Origin: Crotophaga sulcirostris
Taxonomy: Eukaryota; Chordata; Aves; Cuculiformes; Crotophagidae
Assembly (NCBI GenBank): GCA_013397455.1
Contig: VYZB01000026.1
Span: forward strand, 2,966,428 to 3,030,427
DNA: 64,000 nucleotides
Direction of reading: 5' to 3'
Shown: one piece after another, positions 1 to 12,640 of the stretch
Layout: each line of letters opens with the position of its first letter
How positions within the stretch are numbered: the stretch's first letter is position 1
Notes under the pieces: model-generated
The model's database searches: none
Told to the model about the DNA's origin: nothing
The model's input: only the letters and a program-made list of their open reading frames with translations
Translations under genes and position numbers: made by a program

Positions 1-1418
<1,418 letters not shown>

Positions 1419-3549
1419 TTAACTCCTAGCTGTTTTCAGCGTCATTGACAGGAGACTTCATAAATTTTTCTTGCCTAAATACATAAAGTGCTATGTTCCA
1501 ACCATTCATTCTCCCCATTATCCATTGAGGGGCACTGTGAACTTTTATGATGCCATAAAAGGACAATAAAAACAAACGATACTTCAGTTGTACAGCAAGA
1601 AGTGTCTGCACACTTATTTGGATCCAACCTCTTGCCATGCTACACATTAAATACAAAATTAAAGAATAAAATTTCTGCTGTAAAATGATGTGACCCTTCC
1701 CGGTTTGTCTCTGCTCTGTGGTTCGGGAAGGATATTTGACCAAGCATTCGTTGTTTGTGTCCTTACATCTTTCATACCACTGTAAGGTTCATTGGAGGGC
1801 AATACAGAACATAAAAATGCACAGAGATACCCTGTGAGACTTCTCTCAATTACAAGCCTTTCATTTCTGAGCTATTTATTATACTGTGTTGTTTTTTACG
1901 TAGCTCTTGCTTTGGACTGAGAATTTGACCTTGATCATTTGAAAGAAACTGGCTTGGGATGATCACACAGACTGTACAGTTGCTAGCCCTGCATTATGCA
2001 GAATTAAAAGAAGTAATATTATACCAGGTCTGAACATTATATTTTGCTACAGCCAAGTATTTAAGTTTTAATGCAAAATAAATTACACAATTTATATACT
2101 GTGCCAAACATCTTGGAAGTTTTGAATCATGTGCTATGAAGTCTAACGGCCATAAATCATCTGTGAGGTCAGTTTATGTAGCAAAAAAATGTAATGAGAA
2201 TGTGATCAGGTTACAGGCATTTAGACTCAATTATATTGAAAAGAACCATATGGAAAAGAAACCTGTGAAGAGTTTTTAGACTGAAAACTGAAAGTTTTCT
2301 GAATAGCGGAGTTGAGAGTTTCAAAATCTTAAAGAAAAAACACTCTTCTCCACCCATAGTCCCTTTAACCTTGTATTTAACAAACTATGGAAGAGCTACA
2401 AACTGTATCTAGCAAACTCAATATGGGTATTTAAGGAAAACAAGTAGAAGCAACTCAGCTAAAACAATCTGCATATGGCAGGAGCTGTCTTCTCCTTGTA
2501 GGTCTTTTGTTGTCTAAAACTTGCATGTCTGAGTAGTCACTGCTGATTTCCTTATATTTTTCAATTAAAAACCACAGCAAATCATAGGAAGTTGCCATGT
2601 GATGTAGGTAACTTCATTTTTTGTTCATTATTTGAGCAAGTAAGATAAGCCACTACTTTGAGAACACAACGCACTTGGAACACTTGTTTCTCTCCTGCAT
2701 GTAAAGATCTGGTCATAAAACTGCTTTTGGAGAGGCCAATGGAAGTGAAGACTCATTGGTATGGTATCAACTGATACCTAGTCCATTTTTAATTCAATCT
2801 TCCCTGTAAATGAATTGACTCTCTTGTGGTACCCAATGCACTTGAAGCAGACAAATCAAGCACAGCAGAAGTTTATCATCTGAACATATTAGCCTGAAAA
2901 GCTATCTGATGTCATTTCTTTAAGTTCACACTAAAAGACAATAAACTGGTTCCTGCAGAGTGGGAGGGAACATATCTTGCCTAGTTTCACATGCCCAGAT
3001 CCAACCTTGTGCAAAACTCACTCTTTTAGACTCACTCTTTGCTTTGTGATTTCCTGTTTCCTGATAAAGGAGGCAGGCCAGGTGCTATCAATCCTGTTCT
3101 TAGGCAATTCTCCTTTATGCAATACAGGGAAATAGGACACCAAAAAGACGACATTACAATCACTAAAGGTGATCTAAGTAAGGGCTGTTGCTGTGTAATT
3201 TCCCCTCCTTAACATCACTACTAGCACCAGCAGAACGATGCCAAGGGCTGGTTTTGCTGAAAACTGCAGAAAAAGCAACCACCACTCTGCCACTCAGAAC
3301 TGACAAAACTTACTCTCCCTCTTTAGACAACTGCACATCGCAATTCACTGCTATGACATACAGGTCTTAAATTCTGCTTTCATGCACATTGATCATTTGT
3401 CACTGCTAGTAAAAATGGAATGTAAAACGATTGAATGTAACGCAAAAATATTATAAAACATAGTCAAATACAATATAACAAACCATTAAAATGAGCTAAG
3501 TAAGAAGGACGCATTTTGGTTTGTATTTCTTTTGTTTTCTTCAACTCAC

Positions 3550-3696
3550 ACTTTGTCCATAAGCTTTTTCGTTAGAGCCAGTATGTTCATTGGCTGTGAT
3601 ATTTTTCCACAATGCTTTATCTTTCTATCTATTTTTGAAAATGCTGCTTCAGGTGAAAATGAATGAGTGGGGATTTCTTCTTTCCCTACAATGAAC
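3550..3696 (-). CDS. Candidate internal exon (147 nt), protein unidentified
   Basis: The minus strand carries a long T-rich tract ending TTTCTTTCAG just before base 3696, and GTGAGT follows base 3550. The 147 bases between are open in one frame, entering and leaving at phase 2. The peptide has protein-like composition, including GKEEIPTHSFSPEAAFSK and a lysine-rich end, ISQPMNILALTKKLMDK. Its length is a multiple of three, as is common for internal exons. The candidate exon at 4,919-4,960 ends at the matching phase, and joining the two gives an uninterrupted reading frame. I cannot assign a family. It is one of the best coding candidates on this strand, but no second line of evidence such as conservation is available here. 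Confidence 0.42.
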
Positions 3697-4080
3697 CTGA
3701 AAGAAAAAAAACAACAATTATGAAAAAAACTCAAAGAAATACATACAATCCAATACAACTCTCTAAGTCTTTCAAGCTTGAAATTACTCACAGGTCTGAA
3801 AAAGAAAATGCATCCTATACAGCTGCCAAGTCTTGCAAGAAAAGATCACTTCACCAACATATATTTAAACTTCCAATAATGGTCAAAATAGCTCCCAAGG
3901 ATTTTTTAAAACTAGGAACAAAAACATTATGAGGGAAGTCCATCTTATACAATGCAAGAACATCAAATAAGAAAACAAAAAGGCACATGAAATGTCTCAG
4001 TTATCTCCAGTAAAATGGGTTACATAAAAGTTGATATTTTTATAAAGTATCTATTTTGTAAAATCTTCAAAATGCTTTCA

Positions 4081-4180
4081 CTGCCACCAATTGCATCAAC
4101 TTTGTTTTGGTTGGCTTCACCTTCAGCCCTCTTCCTTCACCCAGAAGTTGATATTGTCAATACACCAATTCATCTTAGGT
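4081..4180. repeat. Copy 1 of a diverged local repeat
   Basis: This segment resembles 4,488-4,563 in the same orientation. In the best 45 positions (CTTCAGC through ATACAC) I count about 34 matches, and many differences are C/T transitions. The second copy runs into a CR1 3' tail and this one does not. It may be part of an old interspersed repeat or a local duplication. No family name can be given. Confidence 0.4.
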
Positions 4181-4487
4181 GTAGAATTACTATATATTAA
4201 GGGCAAAGGAGTTTATAACGGCAAGATGTTTCCTAACACTTTGCACTATAATCCAAATTACACTGTACTGTGGTAGTCTTGCTGACGGCAATGAAGGTAT
4301 AAAAATTTTAGTATGTAACTGAATCTCTCAGTAAACTGGCGATTTCAGAAAGCTTTGTTTCTGCACGTTGCTACATAAGTGTTTCATGTCCAGATTTCTG
4401 GACTATAGACTGCATTATTTAACTACTGGCAGCTTCTATCAAATTCCACAGCTGTTTCATGGCTGCAAACTCTATAAAATATTTTCC

Positions 4488-4563
4488 ACTACCAACAAGA
4501 GCAAGTCTGTCTTGCTCGACTTCAGCTCTTTTCTTCACTTGTGAGTTGACACTGTCCATACAC
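4488..4563. repeat. Copy 2 of a diverged local repeat
   Basis: This is the partner of 4,081-4,180, about 400 bases away and in direct orientation. It lies immediately upstream of a plus-strand CR1 tail at 4,591-4,630, so the repeat could be the body of a CR1-tailed element. Read on the minus strand it is open for about 70 codons, but the peptide matches nothing I know. Confidence 0.4.
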
Positions 4564-4590
4564 TGGGCTGTCTGAGTAGTAGACCGGTAG

Positions 4591-4630
4591 CAGATCTTAA
4601 AGGTCTTTTCCAACCCAAATGATTCTATGA
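4591..4630 (+). mobile_element. CR1 LINE 3' tail fragment
   Basis: The sequence GATCTTAAAGGTCTTTTCCA followed by ACCCAAATGATTCTATGA is the familiar 3' end of avian CR1, including one copy of the ATTCTATG terminal octamer. Only about 40 bases are recognisable. The upstream part is either too diverged or replaced by the unrelated local repeat. Confidence 0.7.
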
Positions 4631-4918
4631 CTTTATTAACCATGAATCAGTTTTAGAAAGATAAAAGATTAGCACTCCTTCAAAAACATGCAACTATATG
4701 TCTGCATTTCCTTTCAATAATGATCCCAAATATGAAAAGATTCCTCTTGTGCCAGCATATTATGCTTTCTTCAAAATACGCTGTAGATCCCAAAAGCTGG
4801 AAGTTTTACAACAGAATAATTTTCTTAAGAAATCTCATTTCTTACAATGCAGCTGCCACTGTGCACGAATCCTAAAAATTTTCACTTTAAGCTACATACT
4901 CACAGAAACTTCACTTAC

Positions 4919-4960
4919 TTTAGTGCGGAGTATGTAAATCCTTTCAAGCCATCTTTGCAT
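4919..4960 (-). CDS. Candidate small exon (42 nt), protein unidentified
   Basis: On the minus strand, GGTTTTATGTTTCAG precedes base 4960 and GTAAGT follows base 4919. Two frames are open across the 42 bases. The frame entering and leaving at phase 2 gives CKDGLKGFTYSAL and joins in phase to the candidate exon at 3,550-3,696. The in-phase alternative starts MQRWLERIYI. Small exons like this also arise by chance, so the main support is the splice-site quality and the phase match with its neighbour. Confidence 0.3.
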
Positions 4961-4969
4961 CTGAAACAT

Positions 4970-7880
4970 AAAACCAACATTTTTTTCTATAATGGGCTGC
5001 TTGCAATACAATACAAAGTCTTATAGGTTAAATATCACATGGAAAGGCTGCGGTTGAACACCAGCTTCTCATTAATGGGAAACAGCACATCTGTAACAAC
5101 TCTGTAGCCATCCCCAGTTTCACAGTTGTCACCACAGTCTTGGGACATCTCAGAAACAAAGGGTACAGCAAACAAATGCCAGTGTTTCTGTCTTTTATGT
5201 AAACCAAGAGCGGAGAAATTTTTAAAGGATGGTGACAGAACCACTGGGGTGACAATGCAAGATTTCATATGACAAAGAATTGCTGCTTTATGGAAAAGAA
5301 GTCACGATGAGTTTTACAAAGCATAAATGTTTCTGCAAGGAGAGAAAGGAGGGTTGGACCTCAATAAAATACCCACCCTCTCCTGAAGGGTGGTTGCAGG
5401 GAATAGTTATTCTGACTTTGAGATAAATTGTTCTACTTCGCCCAGAGCTGATCTCTGCAGCTCATTAAGGCTCTCAATCTGAAAATCCTGTTTTTTCAAT
5501 TATATATTGGTTGTTCTGATTCAGAGCTATAGGATTCCTTGTGTGAGCAATATCTGCAGTAAAGAGTCCTTAATTGGCTGTGAAAGATTTATGTTATTTA
5601 CTTTTTTCTGTCCAGGATTCAATGAATGGAGCTGAAGTTTGCAGCTGCTAGATTCTTCCTGGAAGACTTCTCAGTGTCTTATTGGTAGCAAAGCAAAGAG
5701 CAGATCCTTGGAGGTTCTTCCCCTTTTCTTTTAATAGAATTGCATGGGGAATAAATCATGATAACAATGCATTCCTCACACAATACATAAAGCACAAACT
5801 AGTAACTTATCATCATCATTTCAAGAACACATGTACTGTAAGAGAAGACAGGATGGCAGTTGCAAAATCTTCATAAGCAGGAGTACAAGAACACGATCCT
5901 TTGTCTTCTGCCTGCAGAGACCAAGCTGCCCACACCATCCCGAGAGCACATGACACCATCTCCCAGAAGGCACCACGTGTGGTCAGTATATGGTACCAAT
6001 GACTGGATATATGTAAACAGCAGGAAGAACATAATGAGATGAAAGATGCTCACAGATCAAGAAAGACTTGCTTTATCCTGCCAGGCGACTGCCCCGTGCG
6101 GTGCTGGTAAGATGCTGCAGCATTAAATACTCCCAAGGTATGACCTTTAACACATATGTTTCCAAGGACCTGGTTTCATCATGATGTGCACAGTGCTAAA
6201 GGAGTATCAGGCACAGCTACGCACAGCATAAGAAAATTAATCCTAAAGAGTTTCTGTTTTAAAATGACTGTACCTAAAATATTGGTCACATAGATACGAC
6301 CTAAAGGAGTTCAAGGTAAGTACATACAAACACATCCACTGTATTTTTAATATATAACTTTGTAACCAAAGACATATAAACGTTTTACTTTTTATGATTC
6401 TTTATCTATGGAATTCAGAAGCTGAAAATTATCATAGTACTTTTACAGAATGAACTGAAACAAATGCTCAGACATCACAGCGAGTCACTGGCAGAACTAC
6501 AAACAGAGCCGAAATGCACTGGGTGTACACACACCCGCTCTATCCACAAAAAAACCGACTGGTATCACAAGTTCGATCTTAAACCTCCAATTGGCTACAA
6601 GTTAAATGCCCTTTGAGTTAAGGGCTTTCAGCACATTATGTCTGCAAGCCATCAGCTTAAGAATAGGCCCTTAGTTTCTACTTTTCTTCTTCAGTAAATT
6701 AAAACCATACATGAACTGAAAAGTGAACATGCATATAAGTGTTTCTAGAATAATACTGAAAAAAGATACTAGAATGATACAGAAAAGTAATTACAGTATG
6801 AACATAATGATGTTTTTGCCTTCATCATTCCAGTGCAACAGCATTTGTTCAATTATTCCTTTATTGCACCACCAGATGGCCCTACCCAACTAGTGCTCAG
6901 ACTGACCCAACCTGACTGACACCATCCTACAATTCATCTGCTTTAAACTCTCATCAAGGAAATTGTCAGTTAAATCCTTTCTTTTCTAATACTGAAAATC
7001 AAAAGACACTTGCATCACTGAAGGAGAAAACAACACTCCAACCAACTCCTTATTCCTCCAAGAAGCATGAAAAAGATTTCTAATGCCTATTCTAATTACA
7101 GGATTAACATCAATTCTATAAAATAAGTATTGAATGTATTGAAACTTTATTAGTTAGTTATTTCATTAGTTGTTCTACATAGCTGTAGAGTTACAGCTAT
7201 GATTACCCCTATAAATTCATCCAAGTTAAATACACAGCTCAATAAGGAAGCAACACTAACAATACAATTCCTTATATTTCCCATTAAACTCCTACTTTTA
7301 ACTTTAACAGTATAAAAGTGCTATTTACGTTCTTAAAGAGAACTTAATTCTTGCTGTCTAAAATGTTTTGTTTGAAGTCATTAGGCAAATAATGGATATG
7401 TGGAAATATTGCACATTAAGAGTTTCAAAAGCAAGAGCTCTAGAGAAACAATACTTTCAATCACAAGTAATTTGCACTGTAACTTCCCATTCTCTGACAC
7501 TGTAATTTTGCTCTAATAAATGAAGTAGCAACCAACAACAAAACTGCTAATCTAATACCTAATATCTAAAATCTAATACATCATAAATTCAATATGTTAA
7601 AGGCTTCAGAATACTGCTTTAAGGATTGAAATTCCCACATTTACTCACTCACTAGCTACACAACACCAGCAGCAACAAAAACCTTTCCACACTTACTCCA
7701 GACACACCTTTTTTGGGGGGAGGGTCAACAAAAAAAGCACGCAGGGACAGTGCAGAGACTTCACAAATTCAGCAACTGGCCTTGACAGAGACTGCTGAGG
7801 TCCAATGCTAGCTGTACGTGGCACGTTTCATGAACACCTGGCTGCTAATAACTGAACTGAGACTAATGATTTGCTTCATA
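4970..7880. other. AT-rich non-coding stretch
   Basis: No gene or repeat family is recognised. A small perfect stem (CCACCCT, 7-base loop, AGGGTGG) sits at 5,373-5,393. Short reading frames exist on both strands but lack protein-like composition or splice sites of note. Confidence 0.5.
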
Positions 7881-7883
7881 CAG

Positions 7884-7928
7884 CCACTAATTGGTAATAA
7901 TAATACCACCACTAATTGGTAGTAATAA
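7884..7928. repeat. 20-bp tandem duplication
   Basis: CCACTAATTGGTAATAATAA at 7,884-7,903 is repeated with one change at 7,909-7,928, separated by five bases. This looks like a recent local slippage duplication. Confidence 0.85.
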
Positions 7929-8148
7929 CTTTTACTCAATGCTTCATTGCTCAAGGGGTGAAAAAATCTGCACTCTGCTGCTGACCCCCGTGAACTATTC
8001 AAGCTGCAAATGAGCACAGGAAAACACATTATGTGCACCCAGCGTTGCAGATATTCTTGAGATGGGAAGAATCTCAATACTGTATAAGTTTGGTTTTAGG
8101 GTATTTTTCAGCCTGGAAGTTCTGAGATAGTGAGCGAATTGCACACTG

Positions 8149-8520
8149 TTAGAGGTACACGGTGTACCTCACCTCTGCTACCATTTCCACCACCCTGAAT
8201 GTCCCAGGGACCAAATCCCAAGGTGCATGAGAGTGGCACCATTTTTTGCTCAGCGAGCAATAATTTAAAGGGCACATAATCTGGTTACATTTTCTCATCA
8301 GAGGGGAATTTGTTCCTGGTACAAAGCCAGCAGCACTAGCTACTCTCCCAGCTGTCCCCATTGGGTACCGCATGCCCGATCACACAACAGAAATATTCTG
8401 CTCCACTCCAGCTTGGCATCGGTCAGAGTCGTGGTTGGATCTGGAGAAGCAGACGAATCAAGGAGCCATAACAATAAATTTGGGTTCTCCAGATTCCCCT
8501 GCTGGGACAATTTTGGCACA
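8149..8520. other. GC-richer block, weak LTR candidate
   Basis: This block is richer in GC and CpG than its flanks. On the plus strand it has AATAAA at 8,473-8,478, followed about 40 bases later by a CA ending at 8,520, which is how the R-U5 end of a long terminal repeat looks. I find no matching TG start, target-site duplication, primer-binding site or retroviral gene, so it could also be an unrelated GC-rich sequence. Read on the minus strand, 8,149-8,373 is open for 74 codons without similarity to anything I know. Confidence 0.2.
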
Positions 8521-8529
8521 AGAGCAAAT

Positions 8530-11500
8530 AGGACTGATTTTAATCACGCATATTTATAACATAAATTTCACTTATGGCCACACACATTTATTTTCTCATA
8601 AAGAAACCAGCAAATGTGGAATTGAGCCAAGGTTTGATGCTAACTATACTTCCAACAAGACATGAACTAAATCTAATTATTTATGTTTGTGTATGTAAAG
8701 AGGTGCTGTACATGAGCTTACACTACTCTCCCTCCATCCTGTGGGAAGGAGAAGTTCCCACACTGTACTGTAAGTCTGGATGCCAGCAGATATATTATAT
8801 TTTTTTTTATTAGTATGCCTTGTAATAAGTTCTAAATTTTCTTCGTGACCAATTGAGGTACCCTGTGCAAGAAGCCTTCTGAGGAAACAAGTCACTTTTC
8901 ACCCACAGCAATGGTAAGGAGAAAGCAGCTCACAAAAACAGCATATGCCATGTTTAACAACATCCCCATATTGCTCATGTTATCCTTCAGGGTAAGAGTA
9001 AATTAGTAACTCCTATATGCAGAGCTCTCATTATGGCTACGTGAGGAGGAAACACTACAAGCACAGGACATGTGTTGGCATATTATAACAACACATCTGT
9101 TTGTAAAGCTTGGCCTGGGGGGATCATGTTTCTGAGTTAAGGTGTCTTGTTTTACGGAGAAGGGAGGATCGTAGTGATGAAACGTGACTGTGCCTGAACA
9201 TGCCACCTACACTCCTTGCTATTAAATCCCTTGCTATTAGGAATTAAAAGCTATCTATGCTCCTTTGTGAGCTGTGCTGAACTCTAGAGCTTAATCCATT
9301 TTCTGTTTAAGCTTCTTAAAAGAGGTTACTATACCTTCTTCTTTCTGTTTTTCTACCTGCCATTCCTCATCTTCTCCCCAGTGATAACAGACAGTGGTAA
9401 CAGTTGTCATTTTTCTGATATGGATTCTGTATCTTCTCTTTTGCTCTTTCTTCCCAAGAGTCAAACTCCTATTTTGTATTTGCCCGCTCCATCTGTCCTC
9501 TAAATGTTATATTCTCAAAGGCTCATTTCTTTTTCTTAAAAAAAAAAAAAAATCCATCAGTACCTTTTCCATACCTCCTCATGCTCTGACACTTTCCACC
9601 ACCCTAATCACTTGTGGTGACTACAAACCTAACAGTGCATAATAAGCACCAATGAAAACCAGGATTATAAAGAGATTCAGGACTCAGGGACACATGCTTA
9701 ATCATTCTTAATCAATAGAAACAGAAGAATTAGTACAAATTCAGTTCTAATTGTTTCGAAACTAATTTGTTTATGTGGTGACTGTATCATAAAATAACAT
9801 TTTGGAAACACTAGTTTTCCAAAAGGCTCTGTGAACCAAGAACAATTTCAAACCAAAAAGACCTTCCTCACTGACCTAACTATGAAGAAAAAAGTTTCTT
9901 TAAAATTAAGTATTTTATAACTATGGATATAAACTAAAAGCTAACCCAGTCAAGTCTGATAAGACAAAGGAAACTGAAATCAAAGTTTGTTCATAAATGT
10001 GTACCACTAGTATTTTTCCCAGTGGAAGAATGCACATTTTCATTTTTAAGTGGAAAATATGATTTCCAAAGATTATCATCGGTCACACCACAAAATCTAT
10101 TTTGACTTGTTATTACTTAGTTGTGGTGGACTTTCCAACTATCTGAACAGTGGTTATATCCTTCTCAGTGATCAAAAAAGAACATGATTATTGTGTTAAT
10201 CCCAATGCCGAAATCCATCAAGCTGTCAGTGGTTCATGACAAGGCTGCAAAATTACATTTTGGTCCCCATTTCGATAAAACAATGGGAAACTGGATGCTA
10301 AAAATCTTTGTAGATATAGTTATAAAACAGTCTTCTGATCTCAGGAGCTACTCATGATGTTCAAATCAGCTTAAAAAAATGAATACTCTGCTTATATGTT
10401 TTCTTATCAGAAATAAGGTATATCAAATCTGAAATTTCAGCACCCTACTTGGAAACAGAGAGGCATTCAGATTCCTTTGGATCAAAACCACTACTTGCAA
10501 TTGAGTAGCATCTAAACACAAAGGAGTTTCCTATCTAAATCTACAGCTACAAAAGAAACCAAAACGCAGGAAGTTTTCTTCATAGATAGTTAAGTTGCTT
10601 TAACATGGAAGACAATGAAATTTTTGGTTTCTGCATTTGTCTTTTCATTTCAACTAATCACCTTTACTTGTATTTTATTAAAAACATTAAAACTTGCATA
10701 TTTCACCAAGATAACTGAATCCAAAAAGAATATCCGTATTTCAAACTAAGTTATGGTCCCCTGTATAGACATGCAGACATGTTCATCCACCCACGCAGAC
10801 AGAAACATATCTCTTAGAGACACCAAACAATCATCATATCAAGGCACCTGGAAATGCAGAGAGCAAAAATAATCTGTTCCATGCACCAGCTGCTGCTAAC
10901 TTTAACATTTCCTCCAATAACAAACCTAAGCCCTTCCTTCATGCTGTGTGCCTCCATATTCCAACTCTTCCCAGATGATGCAGGAGTGAGAATAACCACG
11001 CACTTCCCTCTCTGCCTCCACTTTGCAGGACTTGGATGGAAAAACTGATTGAAAGCTTTTTCTTCCCTTTCTCTCACTAAGGGTCAGGAAGGAAGCCCCA
11101 TGCAGTTGGACCACCTAACTCCAGGAGAATCAATGACAGCTACAGGCACAGAATGTGTCAACTCCTCACACAGAGTTGCCTGCTCCAAGACTCAATAGGA
11201 TTATGAGGCATAACTTCTGACTTGTGCAGAGGAAATCCTGGGGCAAATTTAAAGGAAAAAAGGATTTACAGCTGGATTCTCTCTCCTTTGAATTTCCCCT
11301 TTTCTGGTTTAATAATTTTTTTCTTTCTATTTCCTCACAGATCTTACCTATTCAATGAAACCTATGAAAAAAATTATAAGGAGCAATTGTAACAAAAAAT
11401 CTAATCTTGTATGCCATGGAAAGCGTGTAGCTTTCAGACATGTCAGAAATCAGATTAAAAATAACTGAAGTGAGAAGATTTGTAGCAGAAACTCATAAAA

Positions 11501-11640
11501 AATATGCTTCAAACTATCAAATGTGTAATGCAGCTGGGATCAAAATGTAATGAAAAGTCTCATTGTTTGTGTTTCCAAACGAGATTGATAGCTTAATATT
11601 TGTGTGTTTAAATAAAAAGTGAAAGAATGTGTCCATGGCA
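8530..11640. other. AT-rich non-coding stretch
   Basis: I see no gene or repeat family here. A 15-base A run lies at 9,538-9,552. At 11,335-11,375 the minus strand has a strong acceptor and a strong donor only 14 bases apart, which I treat as chance. Confidence 0.5.
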
Positions 11641-11649
11641 TTTACTTTA

Positions 11650-11796
11650 GCTGTGCTTGAAGATTGGATGAGGCACTGAGTGCCATGGTTTAGATGATGA
11701 GGTGGTGTTCGTGTTGGCTTATAGGTTGGCTTATAGGTTGGACTTGATGATCTTGGAGGTCTCTTCCAACCTGGTTATACTGTGATACTGTGATAC
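11650..11796 (+). mobile_element. CR1 LINE 3' end fragment
   Basis: This fragment shows the CR1 3' untranslated end: GAGTGCCATGGTTTAGATGA, then GGTTGGACTTGATGATCTTG, then CTCTTCCAACCTGG. It ends in two copies of an ACTGTGAT-type octamer. A perfect 12-bp tandem duplication (GGCTTATAGGTT at 11,716-11,727 and 11,728-11,739) arose inside it. The element is heavily 5' truncated, as is usual for CR1, and has no coding capacity. Confidence 0.85.
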
Positions 11797-12632
11797 AAAA
11801 CAATCTTTTGAAAAGGCTATGTTTTTGTAACTATTACATGTAGTGAATATAAAGCAATATTTTTTAAATAAGTAAAGAAACAAAGAAAGAGCACACAGGG
11901 ACAATATTCACAGAGAAGGGGAAAGGAAACACAGTAGAATATGTACAGTATTATTTTGCAGATCTCTATCGAATGCATCACTTACAATACTTGTAAAGAA
12001 AGAGTGAATGGAGATGACATTGTAGTCAACAGTGAGCTATCGTCTCGTTAATCTTTGATGAAAATCCAAGGAATTACATTTTTAAAGAAAAATTCTGCAG
12101 TTCTGGCAAGACTGTGACACTACAATGGAAAAGAAAACAGTTTATACTGAAGCTAAATTACAATACTGGACTCAGAGTTGTAAATCAAAGCTGTTATCAA
12201 TCAACACTTCAAATCTGATTGCTAATCAAGCTTTGTGTGCTATTGCCAAATATGAAATCAGATTTCTAGTGATGTTAATTATCCTGCTACAAACAAGGTT
12301 CTCATTTCTTCAGAGGATAGTACTTCCTGAAATGTGTGGTTTTGAATAAATGGAATTTCTCTGAATATCTTAAAAGAAAAGAAAAAAATATTTTTTTTAT
12401 TGTTTTAGCTGGATGCCGCCTTCTCATGTATTCGTGTAGCAGCCACACTGTGCTGTGGGCTCAGGATCACCAATGAGTCACTCAAATGGCCACATCCCCT
12501 TCTCAAAACCTTTCATCAAAGACTGCCTCACACAGCCACTAGAAGCAGCCAACATCAATTAGAAGAAGTGACTAAACAATGAAGTTAAGGATATATCTGC
12601 TTAGTTTAATTGGTTTGTTGAATTGTAGAAAG

Positions 12633-12640
12633 TGACGTCA
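12633..12640. promoter_or_regulatory. Perfect CRE palindrome TGACGTCA
   Basis: TGACGTCA is the full consensus palindrome bound by CREB/ATF factors. It keeps its CpG in CpG-poor, AT-rich surroundings. No promoter or transcript start can be placed next to it, so function is unproven; an eight-base site also occurs by chance about once per 65 kb. Confidence 0.25.

Noticed and set aside
1426..1743. 105-codon minus-strand open frame
   Set aside because: It contains no acceptor/donor pair that makes sense, and its peptide looks random. The better candidate exon lies just beyond it at 1,323-1,392.
11335..11375. Strong minus-strand acceptor and donor 14 bases apart
   Set aside because: A 14-base exon is very rare and nothing in phase supports it; AT-rich DNA gives such pairs by chance.
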